A DNA stretch of 64,000 bases from Pluralibacter gergoviae ATCC 33028 = NBRC 105706 (GCF_001598855.1 NZ_BCZS01000015.1:62001-126000); one strand, 5' to 3'; shown: positions 38,179-48,390, counted from the stretch's first letter. Numbers and translations: made by a program. The notes: a model not told the origin generated them from the sequence alone.

Positions 38179-38901
38179 TTACGAGGAAAACCGCCCCTGC
38201 AGCCGGTAGCGGCTGCCCGGAAAAATCAGCCGCGCGTGGCTGACGACGGTCGAGCGGGACCAGGTGCGGCGGCGGATCAGCAGGCAGGGATCGTGCTCGG
38301 CGATCTGCAGCAGCTGGCACTCCTGGGCGGTGGGCCTGACCGCCTCAACGATATGCTCCCCTTCGGTCAGGGGGGCAATCAGCGACAGGTAGTCGTGGGG
38401 CGTAGTGGCGGTGTAGTCCTGCGCCAGGTAGTCGGGCACCGCCTGGGCGTTGACGCAGCGGTCTTCAATCTGCACCGGAACGTCGTTTTCAAAGTGCACC
38501 ATTCGCGACCAGAAGATAGTGGTGCCCTCGGGGACGCCGAGGGCCAGCGCCTGGCGAGTGTCGGCGGGGACGGCCTCCAGCGCCAGCACCTGACAGCGGT
38601 GCCGGTGCTGGCGGGCGGCGATTTCGTCGGCGATGCTGTGTACTTCGAACAGGGCCGACTGCCCTTTCGGCTCGGCGACGAAGGTGCCGACGCCCTGCAG
38701 GCGCACCAGCAGCCCCTCATCGGTCAGCTCGCGCAGGGCGCGGTTGATGGTCATCCGGCTGAAGCCGAACTGGGCCACCAGCTCCGCCTCGGAGGGGATG
38801 CGGTCGTGCGGGCGCCAGATACCGGCGGCGATGTTGTCGCTGATTACCCGCTTTATTTTTTCATAAAACGGCGCCGGGGCGCCGCTGCGCGATGGCTGCA
38901 T
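38179..38901 (-). CDS. hutC: Histidine utilisation repressor HutC
   Basis: 240 residues, GntR family HutC/FarR subgroup. N-terminal winged helix (IPSEAELVAQFGFSRMTINRALRELTDEGLLVRLQGVGTFVA seen as SEAELVAQFGFSRMTINRAL) and a C-terminal UTRA ligand domain that binds urocanate in homologues. It follows hutG by 36 nt, last gene of hutIGC, so it represses its own operon and hutUH. Confidence 0.95.
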   Translation of the reverse strand: MQPSRSGAPAPFYEKIKRVISDNIAAGIWRPHDRIPSEAELVAQFGFSRMTINRALRELTDEGLLVRLQGVGTFVAEPKGQSALFEVHSIADEIAARQHRHRCQVLALEAVPADTRQALALGVPEGTTIFWSRMVHFENDVPVQIEDRCVNAQAVPDYLAQDYTATTPHDYLSLIAPLTEGEHIVEAVRPTAQECQLLQIAEHDPCLLIRRRTWSRSTVVSHARLIFPGSRYRLQGRFSS

Positions 38902-38937
38902 TATTGTGTCCTTTAAAGCCGGGCCAATACGGCTACT

Positions 38938-39897
38938 TTATTTCCAGCAGTGGGCAATATGCCACGCCAGCCTGGCGGCAGTTCTGGCTCCCTGCCCGTC
39001 GCGGTCGTATTGCGGATTAAATTCTACCAGATCCGCCGCCTGCAGTTTGCCACTCTGACACAGGGTAGTCACAATTTGCAATATTTTGCCGAGCGGCACT
39101 CCGAGCGCAGCCGGAGCCGAAACAGCGGGCATCTCCCAGGCGGGCAGCACATCGAGATCGAGGGTCAGATAGAGGCGGTCATGATCGGCAATCACCTTCG
39201 CCAGCGCCGAAGAGAGCGCGCCGTCATCGCTGCCGAGCAGCGCCAGGTCTTCGATCACCGTGACCTTCAGCCGCGCCGCCTCCTGCCACAGGGCGGCGGT
39301 ATTGGCCGCCCGGCTGACGCCGTAGCAGTGGTAGCTGAAGCTGCGCCCCTGCTGGCCGCACAGCTGCGCCAGCTGGCGAAACGGCGTGCCGGAGCTGGCC
39401 CGCTCGGCCCGCCGCAGGTCAAGGTGGGCGTCCAGGTTGACGATGGCGACCCGTTCGCCGGGAAAGGCGTCCAGCACCCCCGCACCGTGGCCGAAGGCGG
39501 TTTCGTGGCCGCCGCCCAGCACCAGGGTTCGCCTGCCCGCCCGCTGGCAGGCGGAGACGGCGTCGCGCAGGGCCTGCTGCGCCGCTTCGAGGTTATCCCC
39601 CGCGGCGACAATGTTACCGGCGTCGGCCAGCCGGTCGTGCCCGTCATGGCTTGCCATATTCGCCAGCGCCCGCCGCAGCGCCTCCGGCCCGGCGGCCGCG
39701 CCGGGGCGGCCCTTATTGCGCAGCACCCCGGCATCGCAGGCAAAGCCCAGTAGCGCGATGTCGCCCGCCAGGCGTTCCGGGGCGAAAACCTCCGCCCGGG
39801 CCACGGTCTGAAACAGGCGCAGCGCCTGCGGCGATTCGGCGCTGTCGTCGCGCCCCTGCCAGACGTCGTCCGCGACCGGCTGCCAGAGCGTGCTCAT
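38938..39897 (-). CDS. hutG: Formimidoylglutamase
   Basis: 319 residues, arginase/agmatinase superfamily. Metal ligands appear in [20 protein letters not shown] and [12 protein letters not shown]. It hydrolyses N-formimidoylglutamate to glutamate and formamide, the last Hut step in enteric bacteria. The start overlaps hutI by 4 nt (ATGA). Confidence 0.96.
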   Translation of the reverse strand: MSTLWQPVADDVWQGRDDSAESPQALRLFQTVARAEVFAPERLAGDIALLGFACDAGVLRNKGRPGAAAGPEALRRALANMASHDGHDRLADAGNIVAAGDNLEAAQQALRDAVSACQRAGRRTLVLGGGHETAFGHGAGVLDAFPGERVAIVNLDAHLDLRRAERASSGTPFRQLAQLCGQQGRSFSYHCYGVSRAANTAALWQEAARLKVTVIEDLALLGSDDGALSSALAKVIADHDRLYLTLDLDVLPAWEMPAVSAPAALGVPLGKILQIVTTLCQSGKLQAADLVEFNPQYDRDGQGARTAARLAWHIAHCWK

Positions 39898-41102
39898 GCC
39901 GCCTCCCCGCGCCAGATACGGCGATAGAGCGGATTGCGCCCCGGTTCATAAATCATCTCCACCGGATGCTCCGCGTCCCAGACCGCCAGGTTGGCGACAA
40001 AGCCGGGCGCTATCTGGCCGTAGCTGTCGTGGCGCCCCAGCGCCCTCGCCGCGTGGCGGGTAACGCCGGTCCACGCCTCTTCCGGCGTGAGGCCAAACTT
40101 GACGCAGGCCATGTTCATCGCCAGATGCAGGCTGGCGAACGGACTGGTGCCGGGATTGAAGTCGGTCGAGACCGCCATCGGCACCCCGAGGCGCCTGAGT
40201 TCGTCCACCGGCGGCTTTTGGCTTTCGTTAAGGAAGTAGAACGCGCCCGGCAGCAGGACCGCCACCGTACCGCTGTCGGCCATCGCCTGCGCGCCCTGCC
40301 GGGTGAGGTACTCGATATGATCCGCCGAGCGCCCGCGGTAGCGGCTCACCAGCTCGGCGCCGCCCAGCGACGAGAGCTGCTCAACGTGACCCTTCACCGG
40401 GATCCCCAGCGCCGCTGCGGCGCTGAACACCCGCCCGGTCTGCGCCGGGGTAAAACCGACGTTCTCGCAGAAAGCGTCCACCGCCTCAAACAGCCCCTCC
40501 TCCCACAGCGCGGGCAGGATCTCGCTGCACACCAGCTCGATATAGTCATCGGCGCGGTCGCGATATTCACCCGGCACGGCGTGGGCCGCCAGCAGGGTCG
40601 GGCTGACGTCGATGCGGTTGCGCTCCCCGAGCCGCCTGGCCACCCTCAGCATTTTGCCCTCGCTGGCGAGATCCAGCCCGTAGCCGGACTTTATCTCAAC
40701 GGTGGTGACGCCTTCGCGCATCAGGCGGTCGAGACGCGCCTGCGCCAGGCCAAGCAGCGTCTCTTCGCTGGCGCGCCGCGTCGCCTGCACCGTGGCGTTG
40801 ATGCCGCCGCCGGCGGCGCTGATCTGCTGATAGGAGACGCCGTTGAGCCGCTGCTCCCACTCCTGCGCCCGGCTGCCGGCAAACACCAGGTGGGTGTGGC
40901 AATCGATAAGTCCCGGCGTCACCAGGCGACCGCCGAGGTCAACCTGCTGTGCCGCCGTATCGCCGAGGTCGGCTTCCGGAATAACGGCGTTAATCACGCC
41001 ATCGCGCACCGCGATAGCGTGGCGGTCAAGCATACCGTAGGGCTGCGGATTGCCGGGACTGAAAGTCGCCAGCCGGGCGTTACGCCAGATTATCTCACTC
41101 AT
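39894..41102 (-). CDS. hutI: Imidazolonepropionase
   Basis: 402 residues from ATG 41102 ([14 protein letters not shown]). Amidohydrolase superfamily with the metal motif [14 protein letters not shown] near 70, [20 protein letters not shown] and [10 protein letters not shown]. It opens the imidazolone ring to give formiminoglutamate. First gene of hutIGC, with the HutC-like operator 19-31 bp upstream. Confidence 0.97.
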   Translation of the reverse strand: MSEIIWRNARLATFSPGNPQPYGMLDRHAIAVRDGVINAVIPEADLGDTAAQQVDLGGRLVTPGLIDCHTHLVFAGSRAQEWEQRLNGVSYQQISAAGGGINATVQATRRASEETLLGLAQARLDRLMREGVTTVEIKSGYGLDLASEGKMLRVARRLGERNRIDVSPTLLAAHAVPGEYRDRADDYIELVCSEILPALWEEGLFEAVDAFCENVGFTPAQTGRVFSAAAALGIPVKGHVEQLSSLGGAELVSRYRGRSADHIEYLTRQGAQAMADSGTVAVLLPGAFYFLNESQKPPVDELRRLGVPMAVSTDFNPGTSPFASLHLAMNMACVKFGLTPEEAWTGVTRHAARALGRHDSYGQIAPGFVANLAVWDAEHPVEMIYEPGRNPLYRRIWRGEAA

Positions 41103-41120
41103 AAAGAACCACTTGTCATT

Positions 41121-41133
41121 AGTTGTATAGACA
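41121..41133. promoter_or_regulatory. HutC-like operator before hutI
   Basis: AGTTGTATAGACA, identical to the complement of 36337-36349 before hutU. Position close to the hutI start suggests overlap with the promoter. Confidence 0.75.
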
Positions 41134-41319
41134 TTTATCAGCAGCCGCCGCGCAGATGTCAACAGCAGGGATGCAAAGTGTTGCTTATTTGTGATCTGTT
41201 AGTCGTAAGTCCACGACCGCGCAACAGACTTTTTACCGCAGCCGCTTCCCGTTTGCGTCAACTTAGTATAAAAAGTCTGCTTTTGGGGAACGCTTTTACT
41301 TTTAATCACCTGGAGCAAC

Positions 41320-42597
41320 ATGAATACTTTTTCCGTTTCGCGTCTGGCGATGGCGCTGGCCTTCGGCATGACGCTGTCTGCCTGCAGCTCGACCCCTGCC
41401 GATCGGCAGCCCTCCACGCAGACTGCGCCCGGTACTGCCTCGCGTCCGATCCTATCGGCGGCGGAAGCGAAAAACTTCGTACAGGCCAACTACTTCACCA
41501 CCCTCGACGGCGCGGCTTGGTCACCTTACGCTATCCGCACGCCGGCTAAGCCCGACTACGTGGTCGGCCCCGCCGGAACGGAGGGCGTGACGCACACGAC
41601 TATTCAGGCCGCCGTCGATGCCGCCATTACCCGCCACAGCAGCGAGCGCACCTACATTGCGGTACTGCCGGGCGAATATGAAGGCACCGTTTACGTGCCG
41701 GCATCGCCGACCAGCCTGACCATTTACGGCACCGGCGATAAGCCCGCTGATGTCAAGGTGGGCGCGGCGATCGACTCGGAGATCGATCCGGTCAGCTGGC
41801 GCAAGCTGGTTAATCCGGGCGGCAAATATATGCCGGGTAAACCGGCGTGGTACATGTTCGATAACTGCCAGAGCAGGCGCACCGCCACCGTCGGCATGAT
41901 GTGCTCGGCGGTCTTCTGGTCGCAGAACAGCGGCCTGCAGCTGCAGAACATGACCATCGAAAACAACCTCGGCGACAGCGTCGATGCGGGCAACCACCAG
42001 GCGGTGGCGCTGCGCAGCGACGGCGATAAGGTGCAGATCAATAAGGTCAACATTCTCGGCCGCCAGAACACCTTCTTCGTCACCAACAGCGGCGTACAGA
42101 ACCGCCTGCAGAGCGACCGCATTACCCGCACGCTGGTGACCAACAGCTATCTTGAAGGCGACGTGGATATCGTCTCCGGGCGCGGCGCGGTGGTGTTCGA
42201 CAACAGCGATTTCCAGGTGGTGAACTCCCGCACCCAGCAGGAGGCCTACGTCTTCGCCCCGGCCACGCCGGCGAACCTCAACTACGGCTTCCTGGCGGTG
42301 AACAGCCGCTTCAGCGCCGCCGGTGACGGCGTGGCGCAGCTCGGTCGCTCGCTGGACGTGGACGGCAGCACCAACGGTCAGGCGGTGATTCGCGACAGCG
42401 TGATCAACGCCGGGTTTAACCAGGCGAAACCGTGGGCCGACGCCGCGGTGAGCAAGCGTCCGTTTGCCGGTAACGTCGGCGCGCAGAACGACAAAGGCGA
42501 GATTGAGCGCAACCTCAACGACGGCCAGTTCAACCGCCTGTGGGAGTACAACAACCGCGGCGTGGGTAGCCCGGTGCTGGCTGAGCCGAAGAAGTAA
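41320..42597 (+). CDS. ybhC: YbhC, outer-membrane lipoprotein with pectinesterase fold
   Basis: 425 residues (E. coli 427). Signal peptide with lipobox (FGMTLSAC, Cys near 22) so the protein is lipidated. The right-handed beta-helix pectinesterase blocks are present: THTTIQAAVDAA, GDSVDAGNHQAVALR, GRQNTFFVTN, EGDVDIVSGRGAVVFDNS. E. coli YbhC has this fold but is not an effective pectinesterase; it is annotated as a putative acyl-CoA thioesterase. Single gene ended by a strong terminator. Confidence 0.94.
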   Translation: MNTFSVSRLAMALAFGMTLSACSSTPADRQPSTQTAPGTASRPILSAAEAKNFVQANYFTTLDGAAWSPYAIRTPAKPDYVVGPAGTEGVTHTTIQAAVDAAITRHSSERTYIAVLPGEYEGTVYVPASPTSLTIYGTGDKPADVKVGAAIDSEIDPVSWRKLVNPGGKYMPGKPAWYMFDNCQSRRTATVGMMCSAVFWSQNSGLQLQNMTIENNLGDSVDAGNHQAVALRSDGDKVQINKVNILGRQNTFFVTNSGVQNRLQSDRITRTLVTNSYLEGDVDIVSGRGAVVFDNSDFQVVNSRTQQEAYVFAPATPANLNYGFLAVNSRFSAAGDGVAQLGRSLDVDGSTNGQAVIRDSVINAGFNQAKPWADAAVSKRPFAGNVGAQNDKGEIERNLNDGQFNRLWEYNNRGVGSPVLAEPKK

Positions 42598-42620
42598 CGC
42601 TCAGCCTTAAAAAAGCGAAA

Positions 42621-42651
42621 GGCCGCAGCGGATAGCGCTGCGGCCTTTTTT
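42621..42651 (+). terminator. Intrinsic terminator of ybhC
   Basis: GGCCGCAGCG-GATAG-CGCTGCGGCC followed by TTTTTT. A-rich flank on the other side makes it usable also by the convergent mdtP gene, whose stop lies at its edge. Confidence 0.92.
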
Positions 42652-44098
42652 ATTGCGCCACCGGCCTGTACCCGCCGCCCAGCGCCTTAATCAGCGCCAC
42701 GTCGGTGCTGAGCTGGCGGGCCTGCACGTCGAGCAGCAGGATCTGCTGGTTGATGGCGGCGCGCCTGGCCTCTTCGGCGGCGTAATAGCTGACCAGCCCG
42801 CGCGCGTAGTGGGCGCGGGCGCTGTCGGTCGCCACCTGCGCGGCGCTCACCTTCTGCTGCTGCATCTGCGCCTGCTGGTTCAGTTCGTTGAGCTGGCTGG
42901 AGGTGATGGCCACGTCCCTGACCGCGTCCAGCACCGCCTGATTGTACTGCTTGATCAGCATATTGCTGGCGGTGCGGGTCGATTTAAGGGTGGCGTTGAG
43001 CCGCCCGCCGTCAAACAGCGGCAGGTAGAGTCCGGGCAGGATATTGACCTGCTGGAAGGAATATTTAAACAGGTCGCCGACGTGGAGCGCGTTATAGCCC
43101 CAGAACGCCTTGATGTCGAAATGCGGATAGAACGCGGCTTTGGCGGCCTCCACCCGGCTGAGGGAGGCGGTAATGTAGCCGCTCATCGCCTGCAGATCCG
43201 GCCGCCGGGCCAGCAGATCGAACGCCAGCGTCGGCGGCAGGCTCTGCTGGAGGATCGGCAGATCCGTGGGATGGATCTCGGGCATATTGTGCGCGTCGGC
43301 CCCCAGCAGCGCCCGCAGCGTCTCCCGGTAGTCGGTCAGGGTCTGCTGCGCGGCCGAAACCTGCTGCTGGGCCGCCAGGCGCTCGCTGCGCGCGTTAGCG
43401 ATGTCGACGCTGTCCTCCAGACCGCGCTCCGCCCGGCGCTGGTGCGCCCGCTCGGAAAGCGCGCCAATCTCCTCAAGCTGATTAAGCAGGGCAATCTGCC
43501 GCCAGGTCACCTGCATAGCGAAGTAGAGCTGGGCAACGCTGCTGGCGAGATCGAGCTCCGCCGCCGCCGTCTCGGCCAGGTGGGCGTTCTTCTCGCCCAT
43601 TGCCGCCGAGACCTGGTCGCGGTTGGCGCCCCACAGATCGATGTTCAGCTCGCCGCCGACGCCGACGGTGTTGAGTGTGTACCACGGCCCTTTATGATCC
43701 TCGGGCAGCGAATAGGAGTAAGGCCAGGTGAAGTTGCGGTTGGTCACCCGCATCCGATTCTGCGCCGCCACCGCCGTGGCCTGCAGCCCCAGCGCCGACT
43801 GCGCCAGCTCGACGCCGGACTGCGACTGCTGTACCCGCAGGCGCACGCCCTGAATGCCGGGGGAGTTCTGCAGGGCGCGGTTGATAAGCATCGTCAGCTG
43901 CGGATCGCGATAGCCCTCCCACCAGCGGGCGCCGGGCCAGCCGCTGCCGGCGAGGTGGATAGCCTGCGCCAGCTCGACGCGCTGCGGATTGATAGTCTGC
44001 ATCTTGCCCGGATCGTCCTGAATCAGGGCGCATCCCGCGACGGTCAGGCTGACGGCCAGGGCGAGGAGACGCCGGCAGGGAGAAGCGATAAAGGTCAT
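42650..44098 (-). CDS. mdtP: MdtP-like outer-membrane efflux lipoprotein
   Basis: 482 residues, NodT/TolC family. Signal peptide with lipobox (LTVAGC), then HLAGSGWPGARWWEGYRDPQL, GELNIDLWG, LARRPDLQAM, FYPHFDIKAFWG and LPLFDGGRL, matching E. coli MdtP (488 residues) along its length. It forms the trans-outer-membrane channel of the exporter. Overlaps mdtO by 4 nt. Confidence 0.85.
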   Translation of the reverse strand: MTFIASPCRRLLALAVSLTVAGCALIQDDPGKMQTINPQRVELAQAIHLAGSGWPGARWWEGYRDPQLTMLINRALQNSPGIQGVRLRVQQSQSGVELAQSALGLQATAVAAQNRMRVTNRNFTWPYSYSLPEDHKGPWYTLNTVGVGGELNIDLWGANRDQVSAAMGEKNAHLAETAAAELDLASSVAQLYFAMQVTWRQIALLNQLEEIGALSERAHQRRAERGLEDSVDIANARSERLAAQQQVSAAQQTLTDYRETLRALLGADAHNMPEIHPTDLPILQQSLPPTLAFDLLARRPDLQAMSGYITASLSRVEAAKAAFYPHFDIKAFWGYNALHVGDLFKYSFQQVNILPGLYLPLFDGGRLNATLKSTRTASNMLIKQYNQAVLDAVRDVAITSSQLNELNQQAQMQQQKVSAAQVATDSARAHYARGLVSYYAAEEARRAAINQQILLLDVQARQLSTDVALIKALGGGYRPVAQ

Positions 44099-45972
44099 GA
44101 GTTATCCGTTCTGTTAGCATCCGCTGCGCGCCAGTCGGGCAGCGCGGCAATATCCCGCTCGAGCGCGCCTCCGCTCTGCGGTAGGGTCGGCAGCGCCTGC
44201 TGCGGATCGTCGATGTGTGCGGCATAGGCTTTGAGCGCTCCCCCGGCCCGCGCCAGCGCGGTCTCTGAATTCAGCGCCCGCAGCCGTTCGCCGTCGCGAA
44301 CAATCGCCTGCGCCAGCCGCCAGGTTCGCCTCAGGGGCCAGCGGCGGGCCTCGGGATGCGGATGGGCCCAGGCAAAGAGCGGCTCGGCGCGCACGCGGTG
44401 CATCAGGCCTTCGGTCTGGTTAATGGCCAATAGCAGCGGGATCTCGCTCTGGCGGGGCGCGCCGGTCAGGTAGTCGGCTATCTGCCGGTAGAGGCCCGCC
44501 ATACGCCCGCGCAGCCGCAGGGCCTCGCTGTCCGGCCACAGGTAGAGGTGAAACAGCGAGGAGACCAGCACCCCGAGCAGGATGCCGATGACCCGGTCGC
44601 GCAGCTCGGTCAGGTTAACGAGCGGGCCGAACCAGTTCAGGAAGGCGAGCGAAAAGGTAAAGGCTATCTGGATCCCGGCATAGGCGATGCGCTCCGATCC
44701 GGCGGCCAGCCAGGCGCTGAGGGCCATCACCGGCAGCGCCATCGCCAGCAGGCCGACGATGGATTCGGTATGCGGCTGAATAAAGACGATACACGCCAGC
44801 GCCAGGGCGGTGGCCAGCAGCGCGCCGGCCACCCGCAGGAGGGTCTTCTGCATGGTGGCCCCCAGCCCCGGCTGGGCGACAATCACGCAGCTGAGCATGA
44901 TGGTGTGGATCCCCTGCCAGTCGGTGGCGGTATAGAACAGGTAGCAGACCAGGGTGGCCAGCAGCGTTTTCAGCGTAAAGTGGGCGTAGGCCGGGTTGGT
45001 CCAGGCATCCGGAAGCAGCAGCGGTTCGCGCGCCCTGCATTCCGGCGGCAGCGCCAGCGTTTCCCCGGCGGCCAGCGCGGCGAGGACGGCCGCTATCTCG
45101 CGGTCGAGGGCGCTGTTTTCACCCGCCGCTTCTGCGCTGACCTGGCGGATGCTGACGGGATCGAGATGCTCAGCCAGATCCGTAAGCGTCGCCGCCAGGG
45201 CCAGCGCCTGCGCGGACGGCGGCTGCGCCGTGCGCGGCAGCGTAAGCCAGGTGCAGCGCACGGCCGCTACCATCAGGGCTTCCCAGCGCCCGGCGTCGCG
45301 GCGCATCTGCGGGCTGGAGAGCGTGCCGAGCTTAAGCAGCGTCTGCAGCTCGGGCAGCCTTGCCGCCAGCGCCGCGGCGGTCATCGGCGGCTCGCCGCGC
45401 AGCTGTCCGGCGGCCTGGCGAAACAGCGCCCGCAGCCGGGACCGGAACTGCCGGGCCGGATAAGCGTCGGGAAAACAGGCGTTGACCAGCACGGTCAGCA
45501 GCACGGCAAGATTGATCGCCGCCCACAGCCACAGCAGCAGGCGCACCAGGATCTCGCTCTGGTCGGTCATCGACGGAAAGGTCTGGGCGTAAATCAGCGC
45601 CAGCGCCACCACGAAGAAGGCCAGCCCCAGCTTGCCGAGCACCCGCATCAGGTAGAGCGCTCCCGAGAACAGCAGCGTGGCGGCGATAAGTCGCAGCAGC
45701 GGATAGTCGTAGGCGTATTTGAAAATCAGCAGCACCAGCCCGATGGTGACGCTGATGGTGATGAAGAAAACGACGCCCACCAGGGCCATCATCACCACGT
45801 TGGGCTGGCTGACGTAAAAGACGACGATCAGGGCCACCGCCAGAAACGGGATCTGCAGCGTCATAAAGCAGGTTATCACCAGCGCGCAGCTCAGCGTCAG
45901 GCGCAGGGTATAGCCGCCCCTGCCCTGCGCCGGCGCCAGCTCGGCGGCGAGAAATCGTCCCAGGCGCCGCAC
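44095..45972 (-). CDS. mdtO: MdtO-like FUSC-family inner-membrane efflux subunit
   Basis: About 625 residues if translation starts at GTG 45972 (VRRLGRFLAAELAP), 1 nt past the mdtN stop; the open frame extends upstream but overlaps mdtN. Two blocks of membrane helices (about 25-165 and 360-480) separated by cytoplasmic domains, as in the AaeB/FUSC aromatic-acid exporters and E. coli MdtO (683). Motif YATDWQGIHTIMLSC-like (TATDWQGIHTIMLSCVIVAQP) is conserved. Confidence 0.85.
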   Translation of the reverse strand: MRRLGRFLAAELAPAQGRGGYTLRLTLSCALVITCFMTLQIPFLAVALIVVFYVSQPNVVMMALVGVVFFITISVTIGLVLLIFKYAYDYPLLRLIAATLLFSGALYLMRVLGKLGLAFFVVALALIYAQTFPSMTDQSEILVRLLLWLWAAINLAVLLTVLVNACFPDAYPARQFRSRLRALFRQAAGQLRGEPPMTAAALAARLPELQTLLKLGTLSSPQMRRDAGRWEALMVAAVRCTWLTLPRTAQPPSAQALALAATLTDLAEHLDPVSIRQVSAEAAGENSALDREIAAVLAALAAGETLALPPECRAREPLLLPDAWTNPAYAHFTLKTLLATLVCYLFYTATDWQGIHTIMLSCVIVAQPGLGATMQKTLLRVAGALLATALALACIVFIQPHTESIVGLLAMALPVMALSAWLAAGSERIAYAGIQIAFTFSLAFLNWFGPLVNLTELRDRVIGILLGVLVSSLFHLYLWPDSEALRLRGRMAGLYRQIADYLTGAPRQSEIPLLLAINQTEGLMHRVRAEPLFAWAHPHPEARRWPLRRTWRLAQAIVRDGERLRALNSETALARAGGALKAYAAHIDDPQQALPTLPQSGGALERDIAALPDWRAADANRTDNS

Positions 45973-45973
45973 G

Positions 45974-47014
45974 CTAGTTGTCCCGCTGCGGCAGCAGCAC
46001 GGCGCTGGCGGAAGCCCCCATCCGGAACAGGCCGGGATCCGGGTTTTTGACGCGAATTTTGACCGGGAAGCGCTGGGAGACGTGCACCCAGTTAATGCTG
46101 CGCTCAATGAACGGCAGGCCGCCCGGCAGGCTCGCGCCCTGCCCTGAAATCACGCCCGCGCCGACGGAGTCCACCTCGCCGTCGAAGGCCCGCGAGTGGT
46201 CGGTCATCACCGTCAGCCTGGCGGGAGCGCCGGGGCGGACGTTATCAAGATCCGTTTCGCGGAAGTTGGCCACCACGTACCAGCGGTCGTCGTCGATCAG
46301 GGTAAAGACCGGCTTGAGCGCCGAGACGTACTGCCCGAGGGTAGTTTTCAGCCCGACGACGATACCGTTAAACGGCGCGCGTACTTCGGTGTATTCGAGG
46401 TGCAGCTTCGCCAGCGCCACCTGCGCTACCAGGCCGCTGCGCTGGGCGACCATCGCATCGGTACCGGTGACGGCGGCGGCGGCCTGACTGGCCTGCAGCT
46501 GAGTCGCCGCCAGCTCGGCGCGGGCCGCTTTCTCGGCGGTGCGGGCCTGATCCAGCTCCTCCTGCGAGGCGAAGCCCTTCGGCACCAGCGGCTCCAGACG
46601 GGTACGCGTGGAGGTGGTCTGCTTCACCAGCGCCTGGGCGCGGGCCACCGCCGCAGCGACGGATTCGGCGTTGTACTGCTGGGCCTTGATGGTGCGCCCG
46701 GTCAGCATAATCTGCGCGTCCAGCGCCGCCAGCCGGGATTCGGCATCGACCAGCATCGCCTCATAGGCGCGGGCGTCGAGGCGAAACAGCAGATCGCCCT
46801 TTTTCACCCGCTGGTTCTCGCGCACCGGCATCTCCACAATCCGGCCGCTTACCTCCGGCACCACGTCAATCGTATCGGCGTAGACGTAGGCGTCATTGGT
46901 CTGCGGCGAGGTCTGCATCTGCCAGATGACGAGGATCAGCACCACGATTGCTGCGATGACCAGCGCCAGCAGCGGCCATTTTTTCTTTTTCATAGCAGAG
47001 GGGGAGTCCGTCAT
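45974..47014 (-). CDS. mdtN: MdtN-like membrane-fusion protein
   Basis: 346 residues, HlyD/EmrA type. One N-terminal helix (LLALVIAAIVVLILVIW), then SADTIDVVPEVSGRIVE-like (YADTIDVVPEVSGRIVEMPV), a coiled-coil hairpin rich in Ala/Gln, and the second lipoyl half (VRAPFNGIVVGLKTTLGQYVS). Closely matches E. coli MdtN, e.g. RSINWVHVSQRFPVKI. It bridges MdtO and MdtP across the periplasm. Confidence 0.88.
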   Translation of the reverse strand: MTDSPSAMKKKKWPLLALVIAAIVVLILVIWQMQTSPQTNDAYVYADTIDVVPEVSGRIVEMPVRENQRVKKGDLLFRLDARAYEAMLVDAESRLAALDAQIMLTGRTIKAQQYNAESVAAAVARAQALVKQTTSTRTRLEPLVPKGFASQEELDQARTAEKAARAELAATQLQASQAAAAVTGTDAMVAQRSGLVAQVALAKLHLEYTEVRAPFNGIVVGLKTTLGQYVSALKPVFTLIDDDRWYVVANFRETDLDNVRPGAPARLTVMTDHSRAFDGEVDSVGAGVISGQGASLPGGLPFIERSINWVHVSQRFPVKIRVKNPDPGLFRMGASASAVLLPQRDN

Positions 47015-47017
47015 CGT

Positions 47018-47293
47018 TTATCGGTAGGTAAAAAACAGAAACCACAGCAGCGCTGCGAAGATAAACATCAGCGCCAGGTAGCTAATCACCAGCGGTGAGA
47101 AGCGGGGCTGCCAGCCGCGGCGGGCAATCAGCAGGTGGCAGGGAATGAGCAGCAGCGCGCCGCCGAGCAGGCAGAAGAACCAGCCGGGAAACGCCGCGCC
47201 GAGCACCGGCACCGATGGCGACAGCGCGCAGCCGGCAAAGGCCGGAGACAGACACAGCAAGGCCGCACGGGGCAGCGTACAAAAGCTCTTCAC
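47018..47293 (-). CDS. ytcA: YtcA-like small lipoprotein
   Basis: 91 residues. Signal with lipobox LSPAFAGC (Cys near 22), then two hydrophobic helices (about 35-55 and 68-87). E. coli YtcA is a 91-residue putative lipoprotein next to mdtNOP. First gene of ytcA-mdtNOP, 3 nt before mdtN. Function unknown; perhaps an accessory of the exporter. Confidence 0.82.
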   Translation of the reverse strand: MKSFCTLPRAALLCLSPAFAGCALSPSVPVLGAAFPGWFFCLLGGALLLIPCHLLIARRGWQPRFSPLVISYLALMFIFAALLWFLFFTYR

Positions 47294-47341
47294 GAAAGCA
47301 TCCCTGAATCAGAGGTTATCTCTAAAAAACGCACAGTAAAA

Positions 47342-47368
47342 ATGCTGGTCAGCAGGTATGACCAGCAT
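47342..47368 (-). terminator. Intrinsic terminator of pgl
   Basis: On the minus strand ATGCTGGTCA-TACCTGC-TGACCAGCAT followed by TTTTACTG: a perfect 10-bp stem with a T-run, 27 nt after the pgl stop. Confidence 0.88.
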
Positions 47369-47394
47369 AACGTAAGACAAGGATATAACAGTTT

Positions 47395-48390
47395 TTACTG
47401 CGCGTTAACTACTACCCACATCGGCCCCTGGCCGACCGCATAGCGGCCCTTCTCGCGCAGCAGCCCCTGCTCGCCCGCAATCTCGTAGACCGCCAGGTGA
47501 TGGGACTTCTGGCCGACCGCCAGCAGGAACTTGCCGGTGTGGTCGATGTTAAAGCCGCGCGGCTGGGTCTCGGTCGGCTGGAAGCCCTGGATCTCCAGCA
47601 CGCTGCCGTCCTCGGAGACGGTGAAGATGGTGATGGTGCTGGAGGTGCGGTCACAGGCGTAGAGGTGGCGGCCGTCCGGCGTAATGTGAATATCGGCGGC
47701 CCAGCGGGTGCCGGTGAAGTCCGGCGGCATCATGTCGAGGGTCTGCACGCATTCGATGTTGCCGCGCGGGTCGCGCAGTTCCCAGACGTTGACCGTGCTG
47801 CTGAGCTCATTGACGCTGTAGGCATACTGGCCGTTCGGGTGGAACACCATATGGCGCGGCCCGGCGCCTTCCGGCGTAGTGACCTCCGCCGGGGACTGCG
47901 CCACCAGCTTGCCGTCGTCGCTGAGGGTAAAGAGGCAGATGCGGTCCTGCAGCAGGGCGGGCACCCACAGGGTGCGGTTGTCCGGCGAAATATTGGCTGA
48001 GTGGCAGCCGTCGAGCCCTTCCACCACGTCCACAAGGCCGACCGGCAGACCGTCTTCAAGGCGGGTCACGCTGACGCAGGCTTGATTGTAGGAGCTGCTG
48101 AAGACGAACTCGCCTTTATGGTCGGTAGAAATAAACGACGGGCTGCCCGGCAGCGCGGATTCGCCGACCGGCGTCAGGGCGCCGTCGTCGGGCGCGATGC
48201 GGTAGGCGACCACCCTGAACTCCGGACGCACGCCGACGTAAAGAAAGCGCTTGTCGGGAGAGATTACCATCGGCTGCACCTGCCCCGGGGCGTCAACCAC
48301 CTGCACCAGCGTCAGGGCACCGTCGTGCTCAAGGCGCCAGACGTGGATCTGCTGACTTTCCGGGCTGGCGGTATATACGGTCTGTTTCAT
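47395..48390 (-). CDS. pgl: 6-phosphogluconolactonase
   Basis: 331 residues from ATG 48390 ([18 protein letters not shown]), equal to E. coli Pgl (YbhE). Seven-bladed propeller repeats, e.g. [19 protein letters not shown] and [19 protein letters not shown]. It hydrolyses 6-phosphogluconolactone in the oxidative pentose phosphate pathway. Single gene, divergent from ybhA. Confidence 0.97.
   Translation of the reverse strand: MKQTVYTASPESQQIHVWRLEHDGALTLVQVVDAPGQVQPMVISPDKRFLYVGVRPEFRVVAYRIAPDDGALTPVGESALPGSPSFISTDHKGEFVFSSSYNQACVSVTRLEDGLPVGLVDVVEGLDGCHSANISPDNRTLWVPALLQDRICLFTLSDDGKLVAQSPAEVTTPEGAGPRHMVFHPNGQYAYSVNELSSTVNVWELRDPRGNIECVQTLDMMPPDFTGTRWAADIHITPDGRHLYACDRTSSTITIFTVSEDGSVLEIQGFQPTETQPRGFNIDHTGKFLLAVGQKSHHLAVYEIAGEQGLLREKGRYAVGQGPMWVVVNAQ

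Noticed and set aside
39651-41549. 632-codon plus-strand open frame
   Set aside because: Runs antisense through hutG and hutI and into ybhC; composition typical of shadow frames.
44548-46050. 500-codon plus-strand open frame
   Set aside because: Antisense of mdtO; Gln/Arg/His-rich with no helices or motifs.
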